From NCBI RefSeq assembly GCF_002210295.1, contig NZ_MWQH01000010.1, forward strand, positions 62,001 through 126,000: a DNA stretch of 64,000 nucleotides, in the 5' to 3' direction. Below are positions 1 to 8,701 of this stretch, one piece after another. Every line of letters starts with the position of its first letter. The first letter of the stretch is position 1. The notes under the pieces were generated by a model. It saw nothing but the letters and a program-made list of their open reading frames with translations, made no database searches and had not been told where the DNA came from. The position numbers were made by a program, and so were the translations under genes. Origin of the DNA: Fibrobacter sp. UWB5. GTDB lineage: Bacteria; Fibrobacterota; Fibrobacteria; Fibrobacterales; Fibrobacteraceae.

Positions 1-989
1 ATGACGCCGTCGTTGTCGTCGTCGCCCCAGCTCAGGTTGAATACCTTGCTAAGGCTAATGGCGATGGCGACTTCAGGCGAGCCGGATGTCTTGTAATGCA
101 GGTTGTTTTTGCCAGATTTGAGGTTGACTGACAAGGCGTCTTCGGAATCGAGCTCCTTGAAGTAATGGAAACCCACGTCGCCCGAAAGGGTGAGATAGGC
201 TTCGTAAGGCAAGTGCAGTCGCAAGCCCGGAGTGAGTCTGAAGGGGCTATTCAAGAAATGATAGCTCATTCGCGTGGAGCGCATGGGTGTTTCGCCCGAT
301 GCTTCGAAAATCAGCGTAAGGGTCTTTTCGGGGAAGATATTGAAGCCGGCTCCCCACAGGAGGTATTTTGCCTTTTCGCCGAAATCGCTCAGAAGACCGG
401 CGTATCCGTTAAAGGTCAGGTATTGCCTAAGGTCAAACGAAAAATGGACGTTGACGTTGGCGGCCGGATAGTTCGAGGTGAAGGCATAGGCTTCTCCATC
501 CGACTTGACATACCAGCGGTGCCTGGGGCGGAATCCCTTTTCGGTAGAACCTGTCGGGGCAAAAAGTTCACCGCTAAGACCCAGATAAAACCATTCGTTC
601 ACGGGAATGGAACCTTTCGCGGACAAATGCAGGTCGCCGAGACCGAAACCGTCCAAATCCGTGTTGTTGATGTCACCTTCGTAATGGAACGGTATCGATA
701 CGCCTAGTTCAAGGTTGTCCAGGACGGCGAAACTCGCGTAAAAGGTTTCATCGTTCGAGGGCGTATTCTTTTCGAGGGTGACAAAATTGCCTTTGGAATC
801 GGTGTAGCCGCCGTCCAGGCTCAAGGGGTTTCCGTCGCTCACCATTTCGAAGGTGCCGGAAATGTAAAGAAATCCTTGTGGAAGCGTCTTTGCCGAGGGG
901 GCGTGAATGCCGCTCGTTGACCTTACGATTCCTACCTGAGCCAAGGCAGGAATACACATTAGGCTTAATGCGGCAAACAGCTTCTTCAT
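1..989 (-). CDS. OmpA-type outer-membrane protein, 3' end beyond window
   Basis: This gene is open at the left edge; 329 codons are visible. The start ATG at 989 gives MKKLFAALSLMCIPALAQ, a clean signal peptide ending in ALA. The next ~300 residues alternate polar and hydrophobic residues with many aromatics, as in an outer-membrane beta-barrel. The last visible residues are WGDDDNDGV, the start of a thrombospondin-type-3-like Asp/Asn run. In known proteins that run usually links a barrel to a C-terminal peptidoglycan-binding OmpA domain, so I infer such a domain outside the window. It is divergent from the small gene at 1056. Confidence 0.75.
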   Translation of the reverse strand, partial: MKKLFAALSLMCIPALAQVGIVRSTSGIHAPSAKTLPQGFLYISGTFEMVSDGNPLSLDGGYTDSKGNFVTLEKNTPSNDETFYASFAVLDNLELGVSIPFHYEGDINNTDLDGFGLGDLHLSAKGSIPVNEWFYLGLSGELFAPTGSTEKGFRPRHRWYVKSDGEAYAFTSNYPAANVNVHFSFDLRQYLTFNGYAGLLSDFGEKAKYLLWGAGFNIFPEKTLTLIFEASGETPMRSTRMSYHFLNSPFRLTPGLRLHLPYEAYLTLSGDVGFHYFKELDSEDALSVNLKSGKNNLHYKTSGSPEVAIAISLSKVFNLSWGDDDNDGV

Positions 990-1039
990 AATCCGCTGTA
1001 TAACATAGAAATTTAACGGATAGGGAAATTGCGATTTGT

Positions 1040-1046
1040 TATATTT
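1040..1046 (+). promoter_or_regulatory. Probable -10 element (TATATTT)
   Basis: TATATTT ends 9 nt before the ATG at 1056. Variants of this heptamer sit at a similar place before many genes in the window. No clear -35 box is visible. Confidence 0.45.
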
Positions 1047-1055
1047 AACCCCGCA

Positions 1056-1214
1056 ATGAATGAATCGAATGAAAAACAGGAACTGCCGTCTTGGCACCGT
1101 AAGTCGCAAAAGGCCTACCGCGTAAACCGCATTATCATCATTTTGCAAATGGTTGCTGCGTTTGTCTTGGCTGGTGTCATTTGGTTCGGTGTGGAACGCG
1201 TGACTGGCAATTAG
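1056..1214 (+). CDS. Small single-span membrane protein
   Basis: Encodes 52 residues. The first ~25 are polar and charged (MNESNEKQELPSWHRKSQKA), followed by one hydrophobic segment, IIIILQMVAAFVLAGVIWFG, and a short tail. The positively charged N-terminal side suggests the N-terminus stays in the cytoplasm. The ATG at 1056 is preferred over an upstream in-frame ATG at 1029 because the TATATTT promoter-like element lies between them. It ends 33 nt before the lytic transglycosylase gene and may be co-transcribed with it. I do not recognise the family. Confidence 0.55.
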   Translation: MNESNEKQELPSWHRKSQKAYRVNRIIIILQMVAAFVLAGVIWFGVERVTGN

Positions 1215-1247
1215 GTGGCCTGTAATTAGGTGTCTGGAATTTTTTTG

Positions 1248-3491
1248 ATGAGATTTTTCTTTTTTGGCATAGTATCTTTATTCGTGTTGTTGGTGTCCGG
1301 TTGCGCAAGCAAGCCCGATATGACGCCCAAGGTTGACTCAGCAAATTCGTCCGATACGGAATCTTTTTCGGAACGGGCCCTCAAAGAAAAAATCTCGGAT
1401 TCCCTTGCGATTCGTCCCTCTTGGACCTATTACCAGTATGCCTTGCAGGCCATGGACAATCAGGAATGGCTCTTGGCCAGGCATTATCTGGATGAATCCT
1501 TAAGACAGTTGGTTTCCGAACGGTTTGATTCGACCTATAAGAATGTTTCTGCCGCTGAAGATTCGGCCTACCGTGCCAAAATGCCGCTTCGCATTGTGCG
1601 CGCCCTCGATGAAGTTTACCCCAATGTGGCTGAACTTGGCGAAAATGCCGAAAATTTTGTGCGAAACGAAGTCTCGATCGAAGGTGTGGACGCCCTTGAT
1701 GAAAGTGAAGCCGACAGCGCCGCCTTGCTTGTAATCGAAAGCTTCTTGGATACGCTCGATGTGTCGCAGTTTACGCTCCCGGTAAGGTTTAACGAACGCG
1801 TGCTGCAAGAAATCTACTATATGACCAATTCGGCTCGAGCCTTTATGTCGGGCTCGCTGAACCGAAAGACTGCCTATGATTCGCTGATTTATGCACAGCT
1901 CGATGCGGCAAAAATGCCTCGCGACTTGATTTACCTCGCCCTTGTGGAATCGGGCTTCAAGCTCAAGGCCTATAGCCGCGCCAAGGCTTCCGGCATGTGG
2001 CAGTTCATTCCGGAAACAGGCAAGCGTTACGGACTCGAAGTGGATTACTGGGTCGACATGCGCCGCAATCCGGAACTGGCGACGATGGCAGCCCTCAAGT
2101 ACTTGAACCGCCTGCACGATGAATTTGGCGACTGGCTTTTGGCTATGGCTGCCTACAACTGCGGCGAAGGACGTGTGCGCAGGCTCTTGCGTGAAATGCA
2201 GGAAGATTCGACCCGCGACACGTCGGTGGCGGTGACTTATTGGGACTTGGAACTCCCGAAAGAAACCATGCGCTACGTGCCGAGAATTCTTGCGGCCATG
2301 GTCATCGGTCATTATCCGGAACAGTACGAAATGACGGTCGAACAAACGTACCGCCCTGATTTCGATACCGTAACCGTATTTGATTCGTTCCCGCTCGAAG
2401 AAGTGGCAAAGCTTTTGAAGGTTACCGAAGATACGCTGCGCAGCCTGAACATGGAACTGGTGAAGTGGTGTACGCCTCCGAACAAGGAATCTTACCTGTT
2501 ACGCTTGCCGGTCGGAACCCGTACCGCATTTGTCGATGGCTACGACAAGATGGAAAAGAACAGTTTCTCCAGCTGGCACCACCATAAGGTCCGCAAGGGC
2601 GAAAACCTTGGCGTGATTGCACGCCAGTACGGTATCAAGGTGTCTGAATTGCAGCAGGCGAACGACATGAAGAGTTCCCGCATTCGCGCCGGCCAGACCT
2701 TGCTGATTCCCATCAAGGTGACTCCGAAGCCCAAGGCAAACAAGGGCAAGAAACCGCACAAGGTCCGTACCTATGTCGTGCAGTCCGGCGATGATGTGGC
2801 CTCTGTCGCACGCAAGTTTGGCATTTCCCAGGATTCCGTGCGTTCCTGGAATTCTCTGGATGTCGCTGCAATCGTAAAAACGGGTGATACCCTGGTTGTT
2901 TCTAAACCCGAACCGATACCCCAGGTTGAAAGTGAACGCCCGCAAAAGGATCGTCCCAAGATTTCGAAGGGCGCCAAGTATGCGGTGCGCGAAGGCGATA
3001 CCTTTGCCGACATTGCAAAGTCTTACGGAGTGCCGGTCGTGATGCTCATGCAGGCAAACCAGGGATTCAACAAGCGTCTTACGGTAGGCGATTCCCTGGT
3101 GATTCCGGAATACGTGAAGAAAAAGGCCGAAAAGAAGCCCGCCAAGTCCGAATCCAAGCCTGCAGCCAAGAAGACCTCTAACGAAAAGGTATCTGTCTAT
3201 GTTGTGCAGCAGGGCGATAACTTGAGCAGTATTTCCCGCAAGTTCGGCACCACCGTGGCCAAGATCCAGGAACTCAACAACATGGGTAAGTCCACGAGCT
3301 TGAGCGTCGGTCAAAAGCTGAAGGTCGCTTCTGCTCCTGAAGCCGAATACAAGGTCCATACCGTTAAAAAAGGCGAGGGTCTCTGGGACATCGCTCGCCA
3401 ATATAATGTGACCATCGAAGATATCGTCAAGTGGAATGACTTGAAGGATACCAAGATCAAGATGGGCGAAAAACTTAAGATTAAGAAATAA
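1248..3491 (+). CDS. mltD: Membrane-bound lytic murein transglycosylase D with five LysM domains
   Basis: A lipoprotein that cleaves the glycan strand of peptidoglycan, forming 1,6-anhydromuramic ends. The ATG at 1248 gives MRFFFFGIVSLFVLLVSGC, a lipoprotein signal with lipobox LVSGC; an in-frame GTG at 1230 is the alternative. The SLT domain lies at about residues 210-370, with the catalytic Glu in LALVESGF followed by SGMWQFIPETGKRYGL and AMAAYNCGEGRVRR. Five LysM peptidoglycan-binding modules follow (e.g. HKVRKGENLGVIARQYG, YVVQQGDNLSSISRKFG), joined by Lys/Pro/Ala linkers. E. coli MltD is ~450 residues; this 747-residue form is longer because of the extra LysM repeats. A 9-bp direct repeat (AATTAGGTG at 1209 and 1224) lies just upstream. 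Confidence 0.92.
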   Translation: MRFFFFGIVSLFVLLVSGCASKPDMTPKVDSANSSDTESFSERALKEKISDSLAIRPSWTYYQYALQAMDNQEWLLARHYLDESLRQLVSERFDSTYKNVSAAEDSAYRAKMPLRIVRALDEVYPNVAELGENAENFVRNEVSIEGVDALDESEADSAALLVIESFLDTLDVSQFTLPVRFNERVLQEIYYMTNSARAFMSGSLNRKTAYDSLIYAQLDAAKMPRDLIYLALVESGFKLKAYSRAKASGMWQFIPETGKRYGLEVDYWVDMRRNPELATMAALKYLNRLHDEFGDWLLAMAAYNCGEGRVRRLLREMQEDSTRDTSVAVTYWDLELPKETMRYVPRILAAMVIGHYPEQYEMTVEQTYRPDFDTVTVFDSFPLEEVAKLLKVTEDTLRSLNMELVKWCTPPNKESYLLRLPVGTRTAFVDGYDKMEKNSFSSWHHHKVRKGENLGVIARQYGIKVSELQQANDMKSSRIRAGQTLLIPIKVTPKPKANKGKKPHKVRTYVVQSGDDVASVARKFGISQDSVRSWNSLDVAAIVKTGDTLVVSKPEPIPQVESERPQKDRPKISKGAKYAVREGDTFADIAKSYGVPVVMLMQANQGFNKRLTVGDSLVIPEYVKKKAEKKPAKSESKPAAKKTSNEKVSVYVVQQGDNLSSISRKFGTTVAKIQELNNMGKSTSLSVGQKLKVASAPEAEYKVHTVKKGEGLWDIARQYNVTIEDIVKWNDLKDTKIKMGEKLKIKK

Positions 3492-3512
3492 GCTTTCCTA
3501 GAAAAATGACTG

Positions 3513-4283
3513 TTAGAACAGCGTAATTCCGAGGCTTACGTAAGGCTGGAAATACGTGGTGTAATCCAACATGAATTCGTCGTTTTCGCGGTCAGTGCCC
3601 GTTTTACGCTCGAAATAGGTGTGGAAGTATTCGTGGTTGTTTCTAAACCCGGAAGACAGGAAGAATCCGTGCCATGCGGTACGGATGCCTGCGCCGTAGG
3701 CGTAGCCGTAAATAGCGGGCGAGGTGAACTTGGTATCGTCGGCAAAGAATGTCTTGCCGAATACGGCACCGCCAAAGGCGTAAAGCTTGATCATGAATTG
3801 GTGCTTGTAGTTCATCACCAGCGGTAGGGCGAAATCGAAACCCAGCTGGAAAAGGGCGGTGTGGATTTCGTGGCGACCTTCGATGTCGCTGGAATCGAAC
3901 GGGGCTTCAAAGAAATCGTCCCAGTCTTCGAGATCCTTGTAGGCGGCATCCTTGTTGCGCGGCTTGTGGCTTACGCCCAGGTACTGATAGCCGGCCATCA
4001 GGTAAATGTCGAACCATTCCGTGAGGGGGAGGCTACCCGAGGCACCGTAAATGTAGGTGTTGTCGACCGTGATGTCGTGCTTTCTCCCGTTTACCTTGTA
4101 GGAGTATTCCACGTTTTTCATCTTGATGTTGTTGAATTCGACATAGGGGCCAAAGGAACCTCGGTCCTCGAATTCTCGGTCTTCGCTGTTGGTGGAGGCT
4201 GCCATGGTGGTGTCGATGACCACTCGGTCGGCAAAAGTGAGGGTGCTGAAAAGCAAAATCAGGGTGTAAATTCTCTTTCTCAT
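3513..4283 (-). CDS. Predicted outer-membrane barrel protein
   Basis: A 256-residue protein with the signal peptide MRKRIYTLILLFSTLTFA. The remainder shows alternating aromatic/polar stretches (YIYGASGSLPLTEWFDIYLMAGYQYLGVSH) and ends ...YFQPYVSLGITLF. A C-terminal Phe is typical of outer-membrane barrels recognised by BamA. It converges with mltD (21-nt gap). A TATATTT element (4289-4295, minus) ends only 5 nt before its ATG. No enzymatic motif is visible; function unknown. Confidence 0.7.
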   Translation of the reverse strand: MRKRIYTLILLFSTLTFADRVVIDTTMAASTNSEDREFEDRGSFGPYVEFNNIKMKNVEYSYKVNGRKHDITVDNTYIYGASGSLPLTEWFDIYLMAGYQYLGVSHKPRNKDAAYKDLEDWDDFFEAPFDSSDIEGRHEIHTALFQLGFDFALPLVMNYKHQFMIKLYAFGGAVFGKTFFADDTKFTSPAIYGYAYGAGIRTAWHGFFLSSGFRNNHEYFHTYFERKTGTDRENDEFMLDYTTYFQPYVSLGITLF

Positions 4284-4288
4284 GTCCT

Positions 4289-4295
4289 AAATATA
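4289..4295 (-). promoter_or_regulatory. Probable -10 element (TATATTT)
   Basis: On the minus strand TATATTT is followed by AGGAC and then the ATG of the 3513-4283 gene. A 5-nt gap would place the transcription start at or next to the start codon, so the mRNA may be leaderless. Confidence 0.45.
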
Positions 4296-4450
4296 AAAGG
4301 TTTGTCTTAAATTGAGAAAAAGGGCTGTGGAGCCGTAGGGGATATTTTGGTAAAAAAAAGTTGTGATTTGAGTTTTTTTGTGTTAATTGGCCAAAAATTG
4401 TTTATTTTTTAGACCAAAAATAAGAAAAACCTCATTTGGAGCACAATTTT

Positions 4451-5188
4451 ATGAAAAAGCAGTTGTTGGCCCTTTGCGCCGCCACTATGATGATGTCCAT
4501 GACCGCTTGCGACAGCAAAATGGACCCGAATGATCCTCAGTCCGTGCGCAAGTACCTGACCAAGCAGCAGATTGCCTTTACCCCGAACCAGTTCGTTTCT
4601 TATGCCGTGAACGGCGATACTGCCAAGATGACCCTCTTCTTGCAGGCTTCTTTCGAAATTGACGCTCCGGCCGATAACGGCAACAACGCTGTGGCTATCG
4701 CTGCTAACAAGGGCAACATGGTTGTGCTTAACTACTTGTTCGATCATGGTGCTAAGGCCGACGTGAAGAACGGCAACGGCGAAGCCGTGCTCGACAACGC
4801 CGTGATGATGGGCAACAAGGAAGTGGTGAACCGCCTCTTGACTCAGCTCAAGGCTGAAGGCGCTGAATCCCAGACGCTCGGTACTGCAGTGCTTCTCGCT
4901 GCCAAGTCTGGCAAGGTTGATATGCTCGAAATTCTGGCCGATGCCGGTGCTCCGCTCGATTCCCGCAGCGCTGACGGCTACCTCCCGATTCACTGGACCG
5001 TGAAGAACGGCAACTACGACGCCATGATGTTCCTCATCAACAAGGGTGTCGACGTGAACGCCAAGTGCGGTCAGGGTTATTCTGTGCTCGACTGGGCCAC
5101 CAACGAAGGCTATACCCGCCTGATCAAGGCCCTTAAGAAGGCCGGTGCCAAGAATACTCCGCAGTACTTCAAGGATTCCAAGAAGTAA
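4451..5188 (+). CDS. Ankyrin-repeat lipoprotein
   Basis: Encodes 245 residues. The ATG at 4451 is chosen because GGAG lies 8-10 nt upstream and it starts the signal MKKQLLALCAATMMMSMTAC, with lipobox SMTAC. After ~60 residues come four to five ankyrin repeats: NAVAIAANKGNMVVLNYLFDHGAKADVKN, a degenerate copy, LGTAVLLAAKSGKVDMLEILADAGAPLDSRS, GYLPIHWTVKNGNYDAMMFLINKGVDVNAKC, GYSVLDWATNEGYTRLIKALKKAGA. Ankyrin stacks bind proteins; here binding would be periplasmic. No enzymatic domain is seen and the partner is unknown. Confidence 0.85.
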   Translation: MKKQLLALCAATMMMSMTACDSKMDPNDPQSVRKYLTKQQIAFTPNQFVSYAVNGDTAKMTLFLQASFEIDAPADNGNNAVAIAANKGNMVVLNYLFDHGAKADVKNGNGEAVLDNAVMMGNKEVVNRLLTQLKAEGAESQTLGTAVLLAAKSGKVDMLEILADAGAPLDSRSADGYLPIHWTVKNGNYDAMMFLINKGVDVNAKCGQGYSVLDWATNEGYTRLIKALKKAGAKNTPQYFKDSKK

Positions 5189-5226
5189 TTCTTGAAATTT
5201 ACGCAAATTTCGCGATTTTCTCGCTT

Positions 5227-5262
5227 AGAACCGTGGTCTAGTGGCCGCGGTTCTTTGTATTT
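5227..5262 (+). terminator. Rho-independent terminator after the ankyrin lipoprotein
   Basis: AGAACCGTGG (5227-5236) pairs with CCGCGGTTCT (5245-5254) with one G-U pair across an 8-nt loop, followed by a T-rich run. Its T-run overlaps the TATTTTT promoter-like motif of the next gene. Confidence 0.7.
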
Positions 5263-5270
5263 TTTCGCAT

Positions 5271-6065
5271 ATGAAATTTCATTTACTCACCAAGATATTC
5301 CTTTGCCTGAGCCTTGCGGGCGTTGTTTCGCAGGCGCAGGAAACGGTAGAAAGTGTCCGTCGCCAGATTAAGGCGGTCGAAGCCGAAACTGCCCGCGAAA
5401 AATCGCTCCATGACGCTGAAAAGAAACGCCATGCTGAATTTGTCGAGGTTGGCCGTAAAAAAGTGCAGGCTCTTGCTTCTCAGAACAAGACCTTGAAGGC
5501 CGAAATCGATTCCCTGAAGGCGGAACTTCAGAATTTGGCAAGCGTGCGCCAAAAGTCCTTGGGTACGGTCAAGTACTTTGAAAACCGTAAGGCCAAGTAC
5601 GGCGAATCGCTCGCCATGGTCATTGATTCCTTGGTGCCGGTGTTTGAATCGGACTTTCCGTACCGCAACGATGAAACCGTCAAGAGCATTCAGGAAATTG
5701 CAAACCAGCTCCATAAGGGTTTGATTGAAGCGGATGACGGTTTGAACCGTGCGCTCGAAGTCTTTTACGACCGCATTCGCCTAGGTTACACCACCGAAGT
5801 GTATAAGGGTTTCCTGCAGGTGGATGCCCGCAATGTTCCGGGAACTTATTTGCGCTATGGTGCGGTTGCCTCGGTTTTCGTGAGTAACGACGGCAACGAC
5901 GTGTTGTGGCTTACCCGGACGGCCGATGGCGGTTATGTCTGGAAAAACGTGTCCGATGACCTTACCATGCGAACGGTCTTGAAAGACGTGATGAAAGTTG
6001 CCGAAGGAAAAACCGCTCCGAGACTTGTCTTGATTCCGGTAACGATTCCGAAGGAGGGCAAGTAA
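5271..6065 (+). CDS. DUF3450-type periplasmic protein of a TonB2-like system
   Basis: Encodes 264 residues starting MKFHLLTKIFLCLSLAGVVSQAQ, a signal peptide. The ATG at 5271 is chosen because upstream in-frame codons lie inside the preceding terminator, and TATTTTT ends 5 nt before it. Residues ~25-110 form a coiled coil (EAETAREKSLHDAEKKRHAEF...), followed by a domain with GLNRALEVFYDRIRLGYTTEVYKGFL and TYLRYGAVASVFVS. In Vibrio and Shewanella, DUF3450 proteins are encoded beside TtpC-ExbB2-ExbD2-TonB2, exactly the order that follows here. I infer a periplasmic accessory role. It overlaps the next gene by one base (TAATG). Confidence 0.8.
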   Translation: MKFHLLTKIFLCLSLAGVVSQAQETVESVRRQIKAVEAETAREKSLHDAEKKRHAEFVEVGRKKVQALASQNKTLKAEIDSLKAELQNLASVRQKSLGTVKYFENRKAKYGESLAMVIDSLVPVFESDFPYRNDETVKSIQEIANQLHKGLIEADDGLNRALEVFYDRIRLGYTTEVYKGFLQVDARNVPGTYLRYGAVASVFVSNDGNDVLWLTRTADGGYVWKNVSDDLTMRTVLKDVMKVAEGKTAPRLVLIPVTIPKEGK

Positions 6066-7624
6066 TGTTTAGACTAAAGAACGCTCGCAAGCTCGCTACA
6101 GACGAAAGACGAAAGATTGTTTCTAAAAAAACTCTCGTCTCTCGTCTCTCGTCTCTCGTCTTCATAGCCTCTCTCGCTACATTGGCTCCGCTTTCTTATG
6201 CCCAGCAAAATGCTGATATTGACGCTGTCAAGAAACGTGCCGCGTTGAACAGCGCTAAGGCTGATTTGGAAGAAGCCCGCAAGAAACGTGATATGGCGGT
6301 TGCCGCCCGCTGGAAGGATCGTGAAACGGCCAACCAGGAACGCGAACTCTTTAACGAAAAGTATAACGAAAGCAAGGAAAAGGTCGACGCCTTGATGTCG
6401 GAACGTGCACGCCTGTTCGAAGACGTGCGTGTTGCCCGTGAAGACTTGGCGCAGGTCAAGTTGCAGGCAGAAAAGGCTCGCGCCGAATACCTGTCGTTGG
6501 CCGCTGGTCCTGAACGCTTGGAAACGCTAGCGAAGTTCAGCGAACAGGGAATCCCGTTCAAGATTGCAGAACGCGTCGAAGTGCAGAACAAAGTCAAAAA
6601 GGAAATGGGCCTTTATAGGGATGATCCTTTGCGCATAGCCCAGTCTGTTTTGAATGCAGCGAAGAACGAACTTGAATTCACCCGTGAAATTCAGGTGGAA
6701 AAAGCGGAACTCGTTTTCGGCAATGCTGTGGCTCAGGGTGGCCGCATGCGCCTAGGCGGGCTTTACGCGATGCAGATGGCTAATGCTGTCGATATCAACG
6801 GCTTGCATCCGGCGGCTTTGATGCTTCCGGTAGCTGGCGAAAAGAAGCGCGTGTTCAGCTGGCAGGAAAACTTGACGCCCGATACGAAGGGCGATATTAG
6901 CAAGGTCTTTGCATCGGCTAATGATTCCGCCTTTGTGATGGTGCCGGTGGATGTGCTCTTGAGTACCGAACTTTCGTCTGAAATGGCGAACCACCAGGAA
7001 ACCACCTGGAAAGACGACTTGAGGGAATTCTTCAAGAACGGCGGTCTTCTGATGTATCCGCTGTCGGTGCTCTTTGCACTTGGCCTTTTGATTGCTCTGT
7101 GGCGCTTCGTGTGGCTTTCTTACAAGGGCTTTGGCTCCATTGCTGCACACCGCGTGATCAAGGCTCTGAAGGCGGGCGATATCGAAGGTGCCCGCAAGCT
7201 TGCCGTAAAGACCCACGGCGAAGTGGGCCGTGTGCTCAAGACGGTGCTGACCAAGAATTACAAGGACCGCGAAAGTGCAGAACGTGCTCTCGAAGAACTT
7301 TTCTCTGCCGAAGTTCCCAAGCTGGACTTTGGTCTGAACTGGATTTCTGTGTTTGCGGCTGTGGCTCCGTTGCTTGGCCTTTTGGGTACGGTGATGGGTA
7401 TGATCGAACTTTTTGACGTGATTACCATGCACGGTACTTCTGATCCGAAGCTTTTGGCAGGCGGTATTTCGATTGCCCTTGTCACGACGGAAACGGGCTT
7501 GATTGTCGCCATTCCCTTGCAGTTGATCCACACGTTCCTGGTTAACCGTTCCGAGGCCTTGCGCGGTCGCATGGAAAAGGCCGGCCTTGCCGTGTTGAAC
7601 GCCCTTTGGATTAAGGAAAAGTAG
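6065..7624 (+). CDS. TtpC-like MotA/TolQ/ExbB proton channel protein with periplasmic coiled-coil extension
   Basis: Encodes 519 residues. The N-terminal signal region ends LSYAQQ and is followed by a coiled coil (about residues 50-190) and a linker. The C-terminal ExbB/TolQ domain has membrane segments at GGLLMYPLSVLFALGLLIAL, then WISVFAAVAPLLGLLGTVMG and SIALVTTETGLIVAIPLQLI. This long form matches TtpC, a fourth component of the Vibrio TonB2 energy-transduction complex. The signal peptide coding region is unusual: four tandem copies of CTCTCGT at 6132-6159 encode a repeating S/R/L/V string, and loss or gain of one unit would shift the frame. An ATG start overlaps the previous stop by one base. 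Confidence 0.85.
   Translation: MFRLKNARKLATDERRKIVSKKTLVSRLSSLVFIASLATLAPLSYAQQNADIDAVKKRAALNSAKADLEEARKKRDMAVAARWKDRETANQERELFNEKYNESKEKVDALMSERARLFEDVRVAREDLAQVKLQAEKARAEYLSLAAGPERLETLAKFSEQGIPFKIAERVEVQNKVKKEMGLYRDDPLRIAQSVLNAAKNELEFTREIQVEKAELVFGNAVAQGGRMRLGGLYAMQMANAVDINGLHPAALMLPVAGEKKRVFSWQENLTPDTKGDISKVFASANDSAFVMVPVDVLLSTELSSEMANHQETTWKDDLREFFKNGGLLMYPLSVLFALGLLIALWRFVWLSYKGFGSIAAHRVIKALKAGDIEGARKLAVKTHGEVGRVLKTVLTKNYKDRESAERALEELFSAEVPKLDFGLNWISVFAAVAPLLGLLGTVMGMIELFDVITMHGTSDPKLLAGGISIALVTTETGLIVAIPLQLIHTFLVNRSEALRGRMEKAGLAVLNALWIKEK
6132..6159 (+). repeat. Heptanucleotide tandem repeat (CTCTCGT)4 in a signal-peptide coding region
   Basis: Four perfect head-to-tail copies of CTCTCGT lie at codons ~23-32 of the TtpC-like gene. 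Two copies of GACGAAA at 6101-6114 are near-complementary (one mismatch per unit), so a hairpin could form. The unit length is not a multiple of three, so slippage would switch the reading frame. Confidence 0.85.
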
Positions 7625-8286
7625 TGCCAGCGGTAGACCAAAATTCCGTACTTGAAGCAGCAATGTCCATCCTCTTTAGAGGTGGCTGGGTGCTTGCCCC
7701 GATCTTTGTATTGGGGTGGTTCGGCTGGTTTTTGATGCTAGAACGCTACGCCTATTACTTTATGCTGCGTGGCGGAACTGTCAATGGCGTGGTCGGTGGA
7801 TTCTGGAAAAATCTCGAGAAGAAGGGCGAAGATTTTGCCTTCGAAAAACTTTCGCACCATCGTTATGGATATTTCTATGCGCTGGCTCGCGATGTCCGCC
7901 ATTACCGCGATCAGGGGCCTACCGCTGTTCGCAATGCCATGGAAGAAACGCGACACCGCATATCGCTTAATCTGTCCAGGTCGCTCAAGACTATTTCGAC
8001 ATGCGCCGCCCTTTCTCCGATGCTTGGCCTGTTGGGTACGGTTTCGGGCATGGTCCATACGTTTGAAAATATCAAGCTGTTCGGTTTTGGAAATCCGGTG
8101 CTTTTTGCCGATGGCATTTCTGAAGCTCTACTTACGACGCAGGCGGGACTCTTGATGTCGTTCCCGCTGATGCTTGCCTATAACTTCTTGGCAGGCCGTG
8201 TCGAAAAAATCGAGGAACTGGCCTGGAGCGAAGCGCTCAAGTACGAAAGCTACGTTTTTAAAGAAGGAAAGTTTGAGGTCAAATAA
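7624..8286 (+). CDS. exbB: ExbB-like biopolymer transport protein
   Basis: Encodes 220 residues from a GTG that overlaps the previous TAG stop (TAGTG); an ATG at 7663 is the alternative start. Three membrane segments fit ExbB: GGWVLAPIFVLGWFGWFLML, AALSPMLGLLGTVSGMVHTF and ALLTTQAGLLMSFPLMLAYN. ExbB pentamers hold an ExbD dimer and conduct protons to energise TonB. Being second to the TtpC-like gene, it is the short ExbB2-type partner. A 1-bp overlap with exbD suggests translational coupling. Confidence 0.88.
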   Translation: MPAVDQNSVLEAAMSILFRGGWVLAPIFVLGWFGWFLMLERYAYYFMLRGGTVNGVVGGFWKNLEKKGEDFAFEKLSHHRYGYFYALARDVRHYRDQGPTAVRNAMEETRHRISLNLSRSLKTISTCAALSPMLGLLGTVSGMVHTFENIKLFGFGNPVLFADGISEALLTTQAGLLMSFPLMLAYNFLAGRVEKIEELAWSEALKYESYVFKEGKFEVK

Positions 8287-8690
8287 TGAGTTTTATCCGT
8301 AAAAGAGTTCTTGATACAGGAAAGATTGACGTGTCGCCGATGCTCGACTGCGTCTTTATCCTGCTTATCTTCTTTATTGTGACGTCAACTTTCACGCGCG
8401 AAACGGGCGTGGACGTTACCAAGCCCAAGGCCAGTTCTGCAAAGGACTTGGCCAAGGAAAGCATTTTGATTGGCGTGACTCGCCAGGGAACGATTCACAT
8501 TAACGAAACCCAGGTGAATCTCTCGACTTTGAATACGGTGCTCCGTCAGATGATGGCCGAAGCCCCTGACCGCCCGGTGATTATCGTGAGTGACCGCGAT
8601 GCCCCTAACGGTGTTGTCGTCGACATTCTCGATGAATGCAACCTCGCCAAGGTTCGCAAAGTTTCGATTTCGGCGAATAAGGAAGAATAG
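8286..8690 (+). CDS. exbD: ExbD-like biopolymer transport protein
   Basis: Encodes 134 residues with one N-terminal membrane helix, DVSPMLDCVFILLIFFIVTS, carrying Asp21. This corresponds to the essential proton-carrying Asp of ExbD/TolR/MotB (E. coli ExbD Asp25). The periplasmic part has the usual ExbD/TolR fold pattern, including DRPVIIVSDRDAPNGVVVDILDECNLAKVRKVSI. The start ATG overlaps the exbB stop (TAATG). Confidence 0.92.
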   Translation: MSFIRKRVLDTGKIDVSPMLDCVFILLIFFIVTSTFTRETGVDVTKPKASSAKDLAKESILIGVTRQGTIHINETQVNLSTLNTVLRQMMAEAPDRPVIIVSDRDAPNGVVVDILDECNLAKVRKVSISANKEE

Positions 8691-8701
8691 TCCCGTTTTT
8701 T

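Noticed and set aside
5241-5270. Upstream GTG start for the DUF3450 gene
   Set aside because: It lies inside the terminator hairpin of the previous gene; the ATG at 5271 begins a proper signal peptide.
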